Assembly: GCA_051846895.1 (NCBI GenBank)
Contig: JBPYCQ010000005.1
Coordinates: forward strand, 124,001 to 188,000
Reading direction: 5' to 3'
Length of the DNA stretch: 64,000 bases
DNA from: CALKAL01 sp051846895
GTDB lineage: Bacteria > Bacillota > Bacilli > Bacillales > Alkalibacillaceae
Below the pieces are notes generated by a model, which ran no database searches, had not been told where the DNA came from, and saw only the letters and a list, made by a program, of their open reading frames with translations. How positions within the stretch are numbered: position 1 is the first letter of the stretch; each line of letters begins with the position of its first letter. The position numbers and the translations under genes were made by a program. Shown here piece after piece: positions 16,079-24,820 of this stretch.

Positions 16079-19000
16079 GTGCAACAGGAAGTTTACAAGG
16101 TGAAACACCCTGTACGATTTGTCACAGCTTCAAGTCTTTTTGATGGGCATGACGCGTCAATTAATATTATGCGTCGAATTTTACAAGCAAGTGGAGCTGA
16201 AGTCATTCATTTAGGACACAACCGTTCCGTAGAAGAAGTCGTTAATGCGGCCATTCAAGAAGATGTTCAAGGAATTGCCATTTCATCGTATCAAGGTGGG
16301 CATGTCGAATATTTCAAATATATGGTTGATTTATTAAAAGAAAAAGGCGCTGGGCACATCCGAGTATACGGTGGTGGTGGTGGTGTCATTTTACCGCGTG
16401 AAATTAAAGAGCTACACGAGCACGGGGTTGCGCGCATTTTTTCACCAGAAGATGGCAGGAGAATCGGTCTTCAGGGGATGATCAACACGATGCTTGAAGA
16501 GTGTGACCACCCAACGCCACTTGATATAGAAAATGACGCGAAAAAGGCGAAACAGGGTGAATATCAAGCGATCGCACGACTCATCTCTCATGTTGAAAAT
16601 GATCAAGTGACGAGTGAAAAATTAAAGAATTTGTTAAAAGTAGACAACGATAATATTCCAGTGTTAGGGATCACCGGAACAGGTGGAGCGGGAAAGAGTT
16701 CATTAACTGATGAGCTTGTCCGTCGCTTTGTGAATGAAGTGCCTGATAAAAAACTAGCGATTATTTCTATTGACCCGACGAAAAGAAAAACAGGCGGTGC
16801 CTTATTAGGTGACCGTATCCGTATGAATGCCATTTTTAATCCTCGGGTTTATATGCGATCACTTGCAACAAGAGATTCTAAAAGTGAACTGTCAAAAGCG
16901 ATTTTAGATGCGATCCATGTCGTGAAAGCATCTGGATTTGATTTTGTCATTGTAGAGACGAGTGGTATCGGTCAAGGGGATGCAGAAATAACAGAAATTA
17001 CGGATCTTTCTATGTATGTGATGACAGCTGAATTCGGTGCGCCGACACAACTAGAAAAAATCGACATGATTGACTTTGCTGATTTTATTGTCATTAATAA
17101 ATTTGAACAAAAAGGTTCTGAGGATGCTTTTCGTCAAGTACGTAAACAGTATGAACGAAGCCGGATGTTATTTCACGAAGACCCAGATACATTCCCGGTT
17201 TTCGGTACAATAGCTTCTCAATTTAATGACCCTGGAACGAACACATTGTTTGCATCTTTAATTGAAACAATCAATGAACGTTATAACTGGGGTGTTGACG
17301 TTCCTTTTGATACAAAAATTAAAATCGTTGAAAAGCAAAACTTAATCATCCCGCCAGAACGTCATCAATATTTACGTGATATCGTTATGACCGTTCGAAA
17401 TTATAAGACTCATGCTAAAAAACAGAGTGAAGTAGCAAGTAAGCTGTATCAGTTAAAAGGTGTAGAAGAAGAGTTAACGGAAGTTGAAGAGTTAAAACAG
17501 CTTATAGATAAATATGAAAAACAATTAGATGCGAAAAGCGTAGATGAACTTAACAAATTTGAACAGTTAAAAGAATCTTATACGAAAGATGAATTGTCGT
17601 ATCAAGTTCGTGATAAAGAATTTAAAGTCGAGTTAACAACGGAAAGCTTGTCTGGATTGAAGGTCCCGAAAGTAGCTCTACCGAAGTATCAAGACTGGGG
17701 CGACCGCTTGTATTGGATGATGATGGAAAATGTACCTGGTTCATTCCCGTTTACAGCAGGAGTATTTCCGTTTAAGCGTAAAGGTGAAGATCCAACGCGA
17801 ATGTTCGCAGGGGAAGGAACACCGGAGCGCACGAATCGCCGTTTTCATTATTTATCAAAAGATTCTGATGCGAAGCGGTTAAGCACAGCCTTTGATTCAG
17901 TCACACTTTACGGTGAAGACCCAGACGAACGTCCAGATATTTACGGAAAAGTTGGAGAATCTGGTGTAAGTATTTGTACAGTTGAAGATATGAAAAAGCT
18001 TTATGATGGTTTTGATTTATGCGATCCGATGACATCTGTGTCGATGACGATTAACGGACCAGCACCAATCATTTTAGCGATGTATTTTAACACAGCAATT
18101 GATCAACAAGTCGAGAAATTTAAAGAACGCGAAGGTCGTGAACCGAACGCTGAAGAATTTGATCGTATTAAAAAAGAAACAATCTCTGTCGTTCGTGGAA
18201 CCGTTCAAGCAGACATTTTAAAAGAAGACCAAGGTCAAAACACATGTATTTTCTCAACAGAGTTTGCATTACGCATGATGGGTGACATCCAGCAATACTT
18301 TATTGACCATGATGTGCGTAATTACTATTCAGTGTCTATTTCGGGTTATCATATTGCAGAAGCGGGTGCGAATCCAATAAGCCAGCTTGCTTTTACGTTA
18401 GCTAATGGGTTTACGTACGTGGAGTATTATTTAAGCCGTGGCATGGACATTAATAAATTCGCACCTAACTTATCATTCTTCTTCTCAAACGGTCTAGACC
18501 CGGAATATACGGTTATTGGTCGTGTCGCTCGCCGTATTTGGGCAATCGTTATGCGAGATAAGTATGGAGCCAATGAGCGAAGCCAGAAGTTGAAATATCA
18601 CATTCAAACGTCTGGACGTTCACTCCATGCGCAAGAGATTGATTTTAACGATATTCGTACGACGTTACAAGCATTAATTGCCATTCAAGATAATACGAAC
18701 TCACTTCATACGAATGCATATGACGAAGCCATTACGACACCAACAGAAGAATCTGTTCGCCGTGCGATGGCGATTCAAATGATCATTAATAAAGAATTCG
18801 GCTTAACTAAAAATGAAAACTCATTCCAAGGCTCTTACATTATTGGAGAGTTAACACAACTAGTCGAGGAAGCGGTATTACAAGAATTTGAACGTATTAA
18901 TGACCGTGGTGGAGTATTAGGAGCGATGGAGCGCCAATATCAACGCGGTAAAATACAAGAAGAATCACTATATTACGAAAGTAAAAAACACTCAGGAGAA

Positions 19001-19300
19001 CTTCCAATTATCGGCGTCAACACATATTTAAATCCAAACCCACCTTCAGAAGATGACATCGATTCAATGGAAGTCGCTCGCGCATCACAAGAAGAAAAAG
19101 AACAGCAAATTAAAAACTTACGTGAATTCCAAGAAAAACATAAAGACGATGCCAAAGTTGCTCTAAAACGTCTAAAAGAAGTAGCAGCATCAGGCGGAAA
19201 CGTATTTGAAGAACTAATGGAAACTGTTAAAGTAGCAAGTCTTGGACAAATTACACAAGCACTTTATGAAGTAGGCGGACAATATCGCCGTAATATGTAA
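16079..19300 (+). CDS. icmF: Fused isobutyryl-CoA mutase IcmF (B12-dependent)
   Basis: A GTG start follows GTAGAGGAGG. The 1073-residue protein is a three-part fusion. It has an N-terminal B12-binding domain (FDGHDASINIMRRIL, then EVIHLGHNRS and GGGGGV), a central MeaB-like GTPase with P-loop GTGGAGKSSL near residue 200, and a C-terminal mutase barrel (MMMENVPGSFPFTAGVFPF, PMTSVSMTINGPAP). IcmF interconverts isobutyryl- and butyryl-CoA, and some accept pivalyl-CoA. Here it would link branched acyl-CoA to the adjacent dehydrogenases and thiolase. Length matches the family; no key motif looks damaged. Confidence 0.93.
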   Translation: MQQEVYKVKHPVRFVTASSLFDGHDASINIMRRILQASGAEVIHLGHNRSVEEVVNAAIQEDVQGIAISSYQGGHVEYFKYMVDLLKEKGAGHIRVYGGGGGVILPREIKELHEHGVARIFSPEDGRRIGLQGMINTMLEECDHPTPLDIENDAKKAKQGEYQAIARLISHVENDQVTSEKLKNLLKVDNDNIPVLGITGTGGAGKSSLTDELVRRFVNEVPDKKLAIISIDPTKRKTGGALLGDRIRMNAIFNPRVYMRSLATRDSKSELSKAILDAIHVVKASGFDFVIVETSGIGQGDAEITEITDLSMYVMTAEFGAPTQLEKIDMIDFADFIVINKFEQKGSEDAFRQVRKQYERSRMLFHEDPDTFPVFGTIASQFNDPGTNTLFASLIETINERYNWGVDVPFDTKIKIVEKQNLIIPPERHQYLRDIVMTVRNYKTHAKKQSEVASKLYQLKGVEEELTEVEELKQLIDKYEKQLDAKSVDELNKFEQLKESYTKDELSYQVRDKEFKVELTTESLSGLKVPKVALPKYQDWGDRLYWMMMENVPGSFPFTAGVFPFKRKGEDPTRMFAGEGTPERTNRRFHYLSKDSDAKRLSTAFDSVTLYGEDPDERPDIYGKVGESGVSICTVEDMKKLYDGFDLCDPMTSVSMTINGPAPIILAMYFNTAIDQQVEKFKEREGREPNAEEFDRIKKETISVVRGTVQADILKEDQGQNTCIFSTEFALRMMGDIQQYFIDHDVRNYYSVSISGYHIAEAGANPISQLAFTLANGFTYVEYYLSRGMDINKFAPNLSFFFSNGLDPEYTVIGRVARRIWAIVMRDKYGANERSQKLKYHIQTSGRSLHAQEIDFNDIRTTLQALIAIQDNTNSLHTNAYDEAITTPTEESVRRAMAIQMIINKEFGLTKNENSFQGSYIIGELTQLVEEAVLQEFERINDRGGVLGAMERQYQRGKIQEESLYYESKKHSGELPIIGVNTYLNPNPPSEDDIDSMEVARASQEEKEQQIKNLREFQEKHKDDAKVALKRLKEVAASGGNVFEELMETVKVASLGQITQALYEVGGQYRRNM

Positions 19301-19305
19301 TATCG

Positions 19306-19345
19306 AAAAATCTTCGCAGTCATTGATTGCGGAGATTTTTTTTAG
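19306..19345 (+). terminator. Terminator of the acyl-CoA degradation operon
   Basis: AATCTTCGCA and TTGCGGAGATT pair around an 8-nt loop, followed by TTTTTTTT. Confidence 0.85.
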
Positions 19346-19447
19346 TTATTATAGCTAACATTGCATATCTAATGCCTTAGATGTAATAAAACAAAAGCAG
19401 GGCCTCTTTTTATTGCTTACTGTTATTCATTTCTTTACTCCTTTCTG

Positions 19448-19810
19448 TTAATTGCCAAAATTAGTCCAATCATATGTGTTTTCTCTCTTCTTTCTTTCCT
19501 GCTCTTGTTTTCGGCTTTCTACATTTTGCTGTTTAGTAAAACTCATAATGTATCCACAATCTTCACAAATATAGTTGTAAATATCTTTAGTTTCATCAAA
19601 TCTTCTAAAAGGATTCCTGTCATATTTTTCAGACACAACTTTAAAATCTAGATCGCTGTTTGCAATTATCTCTTCATAATAAATATCAGTATCAATATCG
19701 TAATCCCCTTTTGTAACAACTGTTGAATAAATATTAACATCGGTATCGATCTTATAATATCCCTCTCTAAAGTGTCTGCCCCCACAATTCAAACATTTAA
19801 TTTCATTCAT
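19448..19810 (-). CDS. Small zinc-ribbon-like protein, unknown function
   Basis: I start at the ATG at 19810, which has AAGGAG eight bases upstream; the GTG at 19819 would overlap that ribosome site. The 120-residue product has two CxxC knuckles, CLNCGG near the start and CEDCGY near residue 87, typical of a split zinc ribbon. Between them lies an acidic, tyrosine-rich segment, and the C-terminus is a charged helix. It is a lone gene between two terminators. No family is recognised. Confidence 0.7.
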   Translation of the reverse strand: MNEIKCLNCGGRHFREGYYKIDTDVNIYSTVVTKGDYDIDTDIYYEEIIANSDLDFKVVSEKYDRNPFRRFDETKDIYNYICEDCGYIMSFTKQQNVESRKQEQERKKRENTYDWTNFGN

Positions 19811-20123
19811 GTCTTTCACTCCTTCAAAAAATGTTATACTAGACTGTATTGTTAGGAGTTATCGATTATTACTGTTATAAAATCATCTCACAAAACAAAT
19901 AATTTCCGAATAAATTTCAATTAAAAGGTCAAAAATCAATGGAGATGAAACTGTAAAAAAAGTGTCATAAAACTAGTTTTTTTCACGTATAATTGAATCG
20001 TTGTTTAAACTTTAAATAAAAAAGTATAAAATAGCTTGAATTGACGCATAGATGTGGTATTCTGTAAACTAGAAAAAAGCTATAAAATAGTACCGGTTTT
20101 CTATCGGAAAAGGAGTGCTGGTT
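19811..20123. other. AT-rich spacer with candidate rpoE promoter
   Basis: The spacer is very AT-rich and carries no convincing frame. TTGACG at 20041-20046 and TAAACT at 20065-20070 are 18 bp apart and are a reasonable promoter for rpoE. I see no RNA motif. Confidence 0.45.
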
Positions 20124-20675
20124 ATGACGTTAGATAAATATACGAAGGAACAGCTAGAAGAAATTTCAATGGTTGAATTAGCATACGAAATATTAATTGA
20201 AGAGAAAAAAGCAATGCACTTTAATGAATTATTCGATTTAATCACTGAAGCAAAAGGGTTAACCCAATCTAAAAAAGAAGAATTTATTGCTCAGTTTTAC
20301 ACAGATCTAAATATTGATGGGAAAATTTTATCTGTCGGCTCGAATATGTGGGGTATTAAGGCATGGTACCCATACGAACAATCAGAGGATGATATTCTTC
20401 CATTTAATGAAGAAGAAGAGGAAAAACCTAAAAAGAAGAAGAAAAAGAAGAAGAAGAAAGACGAATTCATTGATGAGGGTGTTCTCATTGGTGACGCCGA
20501 AGACTATGATCTAGAAACAGATGATATGGAAGACGCTGATATTTACGATGATGACGATGATGATGGTGCGGATTTCTCTGAAGATGACGATGAGGAACTA
20601 TATGATGATGAAGAAGATGAAGATGAAGAAGATGATGAATTTGACGATGAAGACGAGGAAGATGACGAAAAATAA
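20124..20675 (+). CDS. rpoE: RNA polymerase delta subunit
   Basis: The ATG at 20124 has AAGGAG eight bases upstream and is preferred over GTG 20115. The 183-residue product has the folded N-terminal HARE-HTH domain (to about residue 90, ending MWGIKAWYPYEQSED). A lysine run KKKKKKKKKK follows, then a long tail of almost only Asp and Glu. Delta binds core polymerase, speeds recycling and displaces nucleic acid through the acidic tail; HelD-assisted recycling is known in B. subtilis. Position ahead of pyrG is conserved. Confidence 0.95.
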   Translation: MTLDKYTKEQLEEISMVELAYEILIEEKKAMHFNELFDLITEAKGLTQSKKEEFIAQFYTDLNIDGKILSVGSNMWGIKAWYPYEQSEDDILPFNEEEEEKPKKKKKKKKKKDEFIDEGVLIGDAEDYDLETDDMEDADIYDDDDDDGADFSEDDDEELYDDEEDEDEEDDEFDDEDEEDDEK

Positions 20676-20690
20676 TACAATAATATAGTC

Positions 20691-20782
20691 TTGACTTTGC
20701 TATATGAACAGCGTATTATTCTATGTGGGCTCTCAAAAAAACCAAAGCTAAAAGCTCCCGATTGATTTCGGGGGCTTTTTTT
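20691..20782 (+). promoter_or_regulatory. pyrG promoter and CTP-sensing attenuator leader
   Basis: TTGACT (20691-20696) and TATTAT (20714-20719) are 17 bp apart, and the predicted start is GGGC (20727-20730). Further down, AAAGCTCCCGA and TCGGGGGCTTT form an 11-bp hairpin (20751-20778) followed by seven T. This is the arrangement known for B. subtilis pyrG: when CTP is low, polymerase adds extra G residues at the GGGC start, and the G tract pairs with the C/U-rich arm, preventing termination. The hairpin may double as the rpoE terminator. Confidence 0.85.
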
Positions 20783-20935
20783 AATTTTATAAAGTTCTCA
20801 AATCGACTTGGTCTATGCACCAAGTATTTCTTTGTTTTATTGGATCTTCGATTGGGTAAATTTTAGGGAGCGCCTTGGACAAACTATAATTAAAAATGAA
20901 TATAAGTGAACTTGGAAAGAAAGGCAGGATTAAAA

Positions 20936-22543
20936 ATGGCAAAGTATATTTTTGTAACAGGTGGAGTCGTATCATCATTAGGAAAAGGAATCACTGCAGC
21001 ATCACTCGGGAGACTTTTGAAAAATAGAGGTCTTAATGTCACTATTCAAAAATTCGACCCTTACTTAAACGTAGACCCAGGCACAATGAGTCCTTACCAA
21101 CACGGTGAAGTATTTGTTACCGAAGATGGAGCAGAGACAGACTTAGACCTAGGTCATTATGAGCGTTTCATCGATATTAATTTAAATAAATATAGTAATA
21201 TAACGACTGGAAAAGTGTATTCAACCGTGATTAAAAAAGAACGCCGCGGTGATTACTTGGGAGGTACAGTTCAAGTTATTCCTCACATAACTAATGAAAT
21301 TAAAGATCAAGTATATAAAGCTGGGGAGGAAACGGACGCTGATGTCGTTATAACGGAAATCGGTGGAACAGTTGGGGATATTGAAGGTTTGCCATTTTTA
21401 GAAGCGATTCGTCAGTTAAAGCACGAAGTCGGTCGTGAAAACATTATGTACATTCACTGTACGTTAGTTCCATATATAAAAGCGGCAGGTGAATTAAAAA
21501 CTAAACCAACACAACATTCAGTTAAAGAGTTGCGATCAATCGGTATTCAACCAGATGTTATCGTACTTCGAACAGAAATGCCCATTAGTCAATCAATGAA
21601 AGAAAAGATTGCTCTATTCTGTGATATTGATGAACAAGCAGTCATTGAAGCGAGAGATTTTGATATTTTATATGAAGTTGCTTTAGAAATGAAAAGACAA
21701 GGATTAGATGAACTTGCATGTAAACATTTTCAATTAGATTGCCCTGAGGCTAATATGTCTGAATGGGAACAGTTAATCGAGCGTGTTAGAAATTTAAAGA
21801 CTAAAGTAACGATTGGCCTTGTCGGTAAATATGTTTCCTTACAAGATGCGTATATTTCTGTTGTAGAATCGTTAAAACATGCAGGATTTGCTCACTCATC
21901 TGACATCGAAGTGAAATGGGTTAGCTCTGAAGAATTAAATGAAGAAAATGTTGCAGATATACTTGGAGATGTTGATGGAATTTTAGTTCCGGGCGGATTT
22001 GGTGATCGTGCGATTGAAGGGAAAATTGCAGCGATTCGCTATGCTCGTGAAAACAAAATTCCGTTTTTAGGAATTTGTCTCGGTATGCAGCTTGCGACAG
22101 TAGAGTTCGCACGTAATGTGCTCGGTTTGGCGGGTGCACATTCAGCAGAAATTAATCCTGAAACTCCATATCCAATCATCGACCTTTTACCTGAACAAAA
22201 AGACGTAGAAGATTTAGGTGGAACGTTACGATTAGGAGCATATGATTGTCGTTTAGAAAAAGGAACAAAAGCATATGAAGCGTATGGCACAGATATTATT
22301 AGTGAACGTCATCGTCATCGTTATGAATTTAATAATGACTACCGTGAACAAATGGAAGCAGAAGGATTTGTGTTTTCAGGAAAAAGCCCTGACGGTAGAC
22401 TGATTGAAATAATTGAATTAAAAGACCATCCATGGTTTGTCGCATCACAGTTTCATCCAGAGTTCAAATCTCGACCAAATAGACCACAACCACTATTTAA
22501 AAACTTTGTTGAACACGCATTAAAACTGTCGAAACAGAAGTAA
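20936..22543 (+). CDS. pyrG: CTP synthase
   Basis: The start is the ATG at 20936 (MAKYIFVTGGVVSSLGKG), the invariant N-terminus; 20906 lacks conservation. The 535-residue enzyme has the synthase domain with its P-loop-like start and EIGGTVGDIE. It also has a C-terminal glutamine amidotransferase with the nucleophile in FLGICLGMQLA (near 380) and the His/Glu of QFHPEFKSRP. It converts UTP to CTP with ATP and glutamine. Expression is governed by the leader described at 20691. Confidence 0.96.
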   Translation: MAKYIFVTGGVVSSLGKGITAASLGRLLKNRGLNVTIQKFDPYLNVDPGTMSPYQHGEVFVTEDGAETDLDLGHYERFIDINLNKYSNITTGKVYSTVIKKERRGDYLGGTVQVIPHITNEIKDQVYKAGEETDADVVITEIGGTVGDIEGLPFLEAIRQLKHEVGRENIMYIHCTLVPYIKAAGELKTKPTQHSVKELRSIGIQPDVIVLRTEMPISQSMKEKIALFCDIDEQAVIEARDFDILYEVALEMKRQGLDELACKHFQLDCPEANMSEWEQLIERVRNLKTKVTIGLVGKYVSLQDAYISVVESLKHAGFAHSSDIEVKWVSSEELNEENVADILGDVDGILVPGGFGDRAIEGKIAAIRYARENKIPFLGICLGMQLATVEFARNVLGLAGAHSAEINPETPYPIIDLLPEQKDVEDLGGTLRLGAYDCRLEKGTKAYEAYGTDIISERHRHRYEFNNDYREQMEAEGFVFSGKSPDGRLIEIIELKDHPWFVASQFHPEFKSRPNRPQPLFKNFVEHALKLSKQK

Positions 22544-22587
22544 TTAGTGAACATCTGCTAAGAAATGACAAAAAAAATCATTGATAT

Positions 22588-22616
22588 TTGTATTTTTATC
22601 GCATAGAGTTTAAATA
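22588..22616 (+). promoter_or_regulatory. Candidate promoter of the Spo0F gene
   Basis: TTGTAT and TAAATA are 17 bp apart, 28 bases ahead of the start codon. A sigma-H type promoter, known for spo0F in B. subtilis, was looked for but not found convincingly. Confidence 0.4.
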
Positions 22617-22643
22617 GAAGTTGGAATACGAGAAGGTGGTCGA

Positions 22644-23021
22644 ATGGAAAAACTATTAGTTTATGTTGTTGAAGATGAAATGGGTATACGTTTACTTTTG
22701 ACAGAAGTGATTAAACAATTAGGTTTTGACGTCGACTCATTTGAGGGGATAGAACAAGCTTTAACTGCAGTCAAAATAAAGTCTCCGGATTTAATTTTTG
22801 TTGATTACATGATTGGCAATGTTGGTGGTGATCAACTAGTTAGACAACTACAAGCTGAAGGAACTTATATTCCGACAGTTGTGATGAGTGGTCGAGCGAA
22901 ATCGGAAGTAGCAGAATATTTTTCTGATCTGAAAGTCGATTATTTTTTAGAGAAGCCATTTACCGTTGATCAAGTGCAAGAAATTTTGAATAATATTCCT
23001 CAAAATGTTATAAGAGCTTAG
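22644..23021 (+). CDS. spo0F: Spo0F-like sporulation response regulator (divergent)
   Basis: A single receiver domain of 125 residues lies between pyrG and fbaA, exactly where spo0F lies in Bacillus. Numbering coincides with B. subtilis Spo0F: acidic pocket E10/D11, phospho-acceptor D54 (FVDYMIG), S82 in place of T82, and K104 (EKPF). GIRLLLTEV near residue 14 is the Spo0F helix that contacts kinases and Spo0B. Spo0F passes phosphate from sporulation kinases to Spo0B. Several interface positions (Q12, Y13, K56, Y84 in B. subtilis) are changed here, so the name rests on position and this helix. Confidence 0.78.
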   Translation: MEKLLVYVVEDEMGIRLLLTEVIKQLGFDVDSFEGIEQALTAVKIKSPDLIFVDYMIGNVGGDQLVRQLQAEGTYIPTVVMSGRAKSEVAEYFSDLKVDYFLEKPFTVDQVQEILNNIPQNVIRA

Positions 23022-23050
23022 TTGCGAAACATAGGTGCAATTGGTATGCT
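23022..23050 (+). promoter_or_regulatory. Candidate fbaA promoter
   Basis: TTGCGA and TATGCT are 17 bp apart just after the Spo0F stop codon. An 18-base palindrome, ATAGTTATGTATAACTAT (23051-23068), lies directly over the expected transcription start, followed by a T-rich run. Confidence 0.5.
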
Positions 23051-23109
23051 ATAGTTATGTATAACTATGAACTTTTTTATCCGTTTTTTGACTAAAGGAG
23101 GAACCAATT

Positions 23110-23973
23110 GTGCCGTTAGTATCAATGAAAGAAATGTTACTTAAAGCAAATGAAGAAGGCTACGCTGTTGGCCAATTTAACATGAATAATTTAGAGTATG
23201 TTCAGGCAATTTTACAAGCTGCAGAAGAAGAAAAATCGCCAGTAATTATCGGTGTTTCAGAAGGAGCAGCGAAATATTGTGGTGGCTTTAATGTTACAGT
23301 TGCTATGGTTAAATCACTGATGGAAGCTTATGGCACGACTGTACCTGTAGCGATACATTTAGATCATGGTTCAAGCTTTGAAAAATGTGCGGAAGCGATT
23401 CAAGCTGGTTTCACTTCGGTTATGATTGATGGCTCTCATCTACCGTTAGTCGAGAATATTGCTTTAACAAAAAAAGTTGTCGAGTTAGCACATATTCACG
23501 GCGTATCTGTTGAAGCAGAATTAGGACGTATTGGTGGGCAAGAGGATGATTTAATCGTTGAAGATGCTGAAGCGGCTTATGCGATTCCGTCAGAATGTGA
23601 CCAATTAGTACGTGAAACAAAAGTCGACTGTTTTGCTCCGGCGTTAGGTTCCGTTCACGGGCCATATAAAGGTGAGCCTAATTTAGGGTTTGACAGAATG
23701 GAAGAAATTCAAAAGCTTACTGGTGTTCCACTCGTTCTACATGGTGGAACTGGTATCCCAACTAAAGATATCAAACGTGCCATTTCTTTAGGGACGGCAA
23801 AAATTAACGTGAATACTGAAAACCAAATCGCTCAAGCGAAAGTTGTCCGTGAAGTATTAGCGGAAAAACCAGAGCTTTACGACCCACGAAAATATTTAGG
23901 ACCAAGTCGTGACAAAATTAAAGAAACTGTCATTAGTAAAATGCGTGAATTTGGTTCTTCAAATAAGGCATAG
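23110..23973 (+). CDS. fbaA: Class II fructose-bisphosphate aldolase
   Basis: A GTG start follows AAAGGAGG. The 287-residue enzyme carries the class II aldolase zinc ligands in AIHLDHGSSFE (near residue 80) and GSVHGPYKGEP, the acidic helix VSVEAELGRIGGQED, and the phosphate loop HGGTGIP. It splits fructose-1,6-bisphosphate into two triose phosphates for glycolysis and works in reverse in gluconeogenesis with GlpX three genes on. Confidence 0.95.
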   Translation: MPLVSMKEMLLKANEEGYAVGQFNMNNLEYVQAILQAAEEEKSPVIIGVSEGAAKYCGGFNVTVAMVKSLMEAYGTTVPVAIHLDHGSSFEKCAEAIQAGFTSVMIDGSHLPLVENIALTKKVVELAHIHGVSVEAELGRIGGQEDDLIVEDAEAAYAIPSECDQLVRETKVDCFAPALGSVHGPYKGEPNLGFDRMEEIQKLTGVPLVLHGGTGIPTKDIKRAISLGTAKINVNTENQIAQAKVVREVLAEKPELYDPRKYLGPSRDKIKETVISKMREFGSSNKA

Positions 23974-23986
23974 ATACAAATATAGC

Positions 23987-24016
23987 GGCTAATCCACAAA
24001 AATGGATTGGCCTTTT
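23987..24016 (+). terminator. Terminator of fbaA
   Basis: GGCTAATCCA and TGGATTGGCC pair over 10 bp with one G-U pair and a short loop, then TTTT. Confidence 0.75.
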
Positions 24017-24113
24017 CGCATTTCTTTTTAAATTAATAACGTTTTAGTCACATAAACCGTTTTATAAAAAAGATTTCGGGAATTATGATTTACAGACCCA
24101 AGGAGGATAAAAA

Positions 24114-24764
24114 ATGAAGTTTTTTATTGATACAGCAAATATTGATGAAATAAAAGAAGCTTATGATTTAGGGATTTTAGCAGGAGTTACGACGAACCCT
24201 TCGCTCGTAGCTAAAGAGAACGTGTCATTTCATGATCGATTAAAAGAAATAACAGCGATTGTTACGGAAGGGTCGGTTAGTGCTGAAGTTATTTCTGAAG
24301 ATGCTGCAGGCATGCTTAAAGAAGCAGAAGAACTAGTCAAAATTGCACCTAATATTACAATTAAGCTACCGATGACATTAGAAGGTTTAAAGGCGTGTAA
24401 AAAGTTAACAGATCAAGGTGTTACAACAAATGTGACTCTTATTTTCTCTGCCAATCAAGCCTTACTTGCTGCGCGAGCTGGTGCAACGTATGTCTCTCCA
24501 TTTTTAGGAAGACTTGATGATATTGGCCAAAATGGGATGGATTTAATCGCAGAAATCGCTGAAATTTTTGACCGTCATGGAATAGAAAGTCAAATCATTG
24601 CAGCTAGTGTGAGACACCCAATGCATGTGACTGAAGCGGCATTAAACGGTGCACACATTGCGACAATTCCGTTCAATGTGATTAAGCAATTAGTGAAACA
24701 TCCTTTAACTGATCAAGGGATAGCGAAGTTTTTAAAAGATTGGGAACAAGCAAATCAAGCATGA
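24114..24764 (+). CDS. tal: Transaldolase (small TalC/fructose-6-phosphate aldolase type)
   Basis: At 216 residues it belongs to the short transaldolase class. MKFFIDTANIDEIKEA at the start, GVTTNPSLVAKE, and the Schiff-base lysine of ITIKLPMT (near residue 84) are family marks. The end of the barrel shows IIAASVRHPMHV. It moves a dihydroxyacetone unit in the non-oxidative pentose phosphate pathway. AAGGAGG precedes the ATG. It follows fbaA as ywjH does in B. subtilis. Confidence 0.93.
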   Translation: MKFFIDTANIDEIKEAYDLGILAGVTTNPSLVAKENVSFHDRLKEITAIVTEGSVSAEVISEDAAGMLKEAEELVKIAPNITIKLPMTLEGLKACKKLTDQGVTTNVTLIFSANQALLAARAGATYVSPFLGRLDDIGQNGMDLIAEIAEIFDRHGIESQIIAASVRHPMHVTEAALNGAHIATIPFNVIKQLVKHPLTDQGIAKFLKDWEQANQA

Positions 24765-24820
24765 TTTAACGATTTTTTCGCATAATAAGAGTAACGAAAA
24801 AATTAGAGGGGTATTTACCA

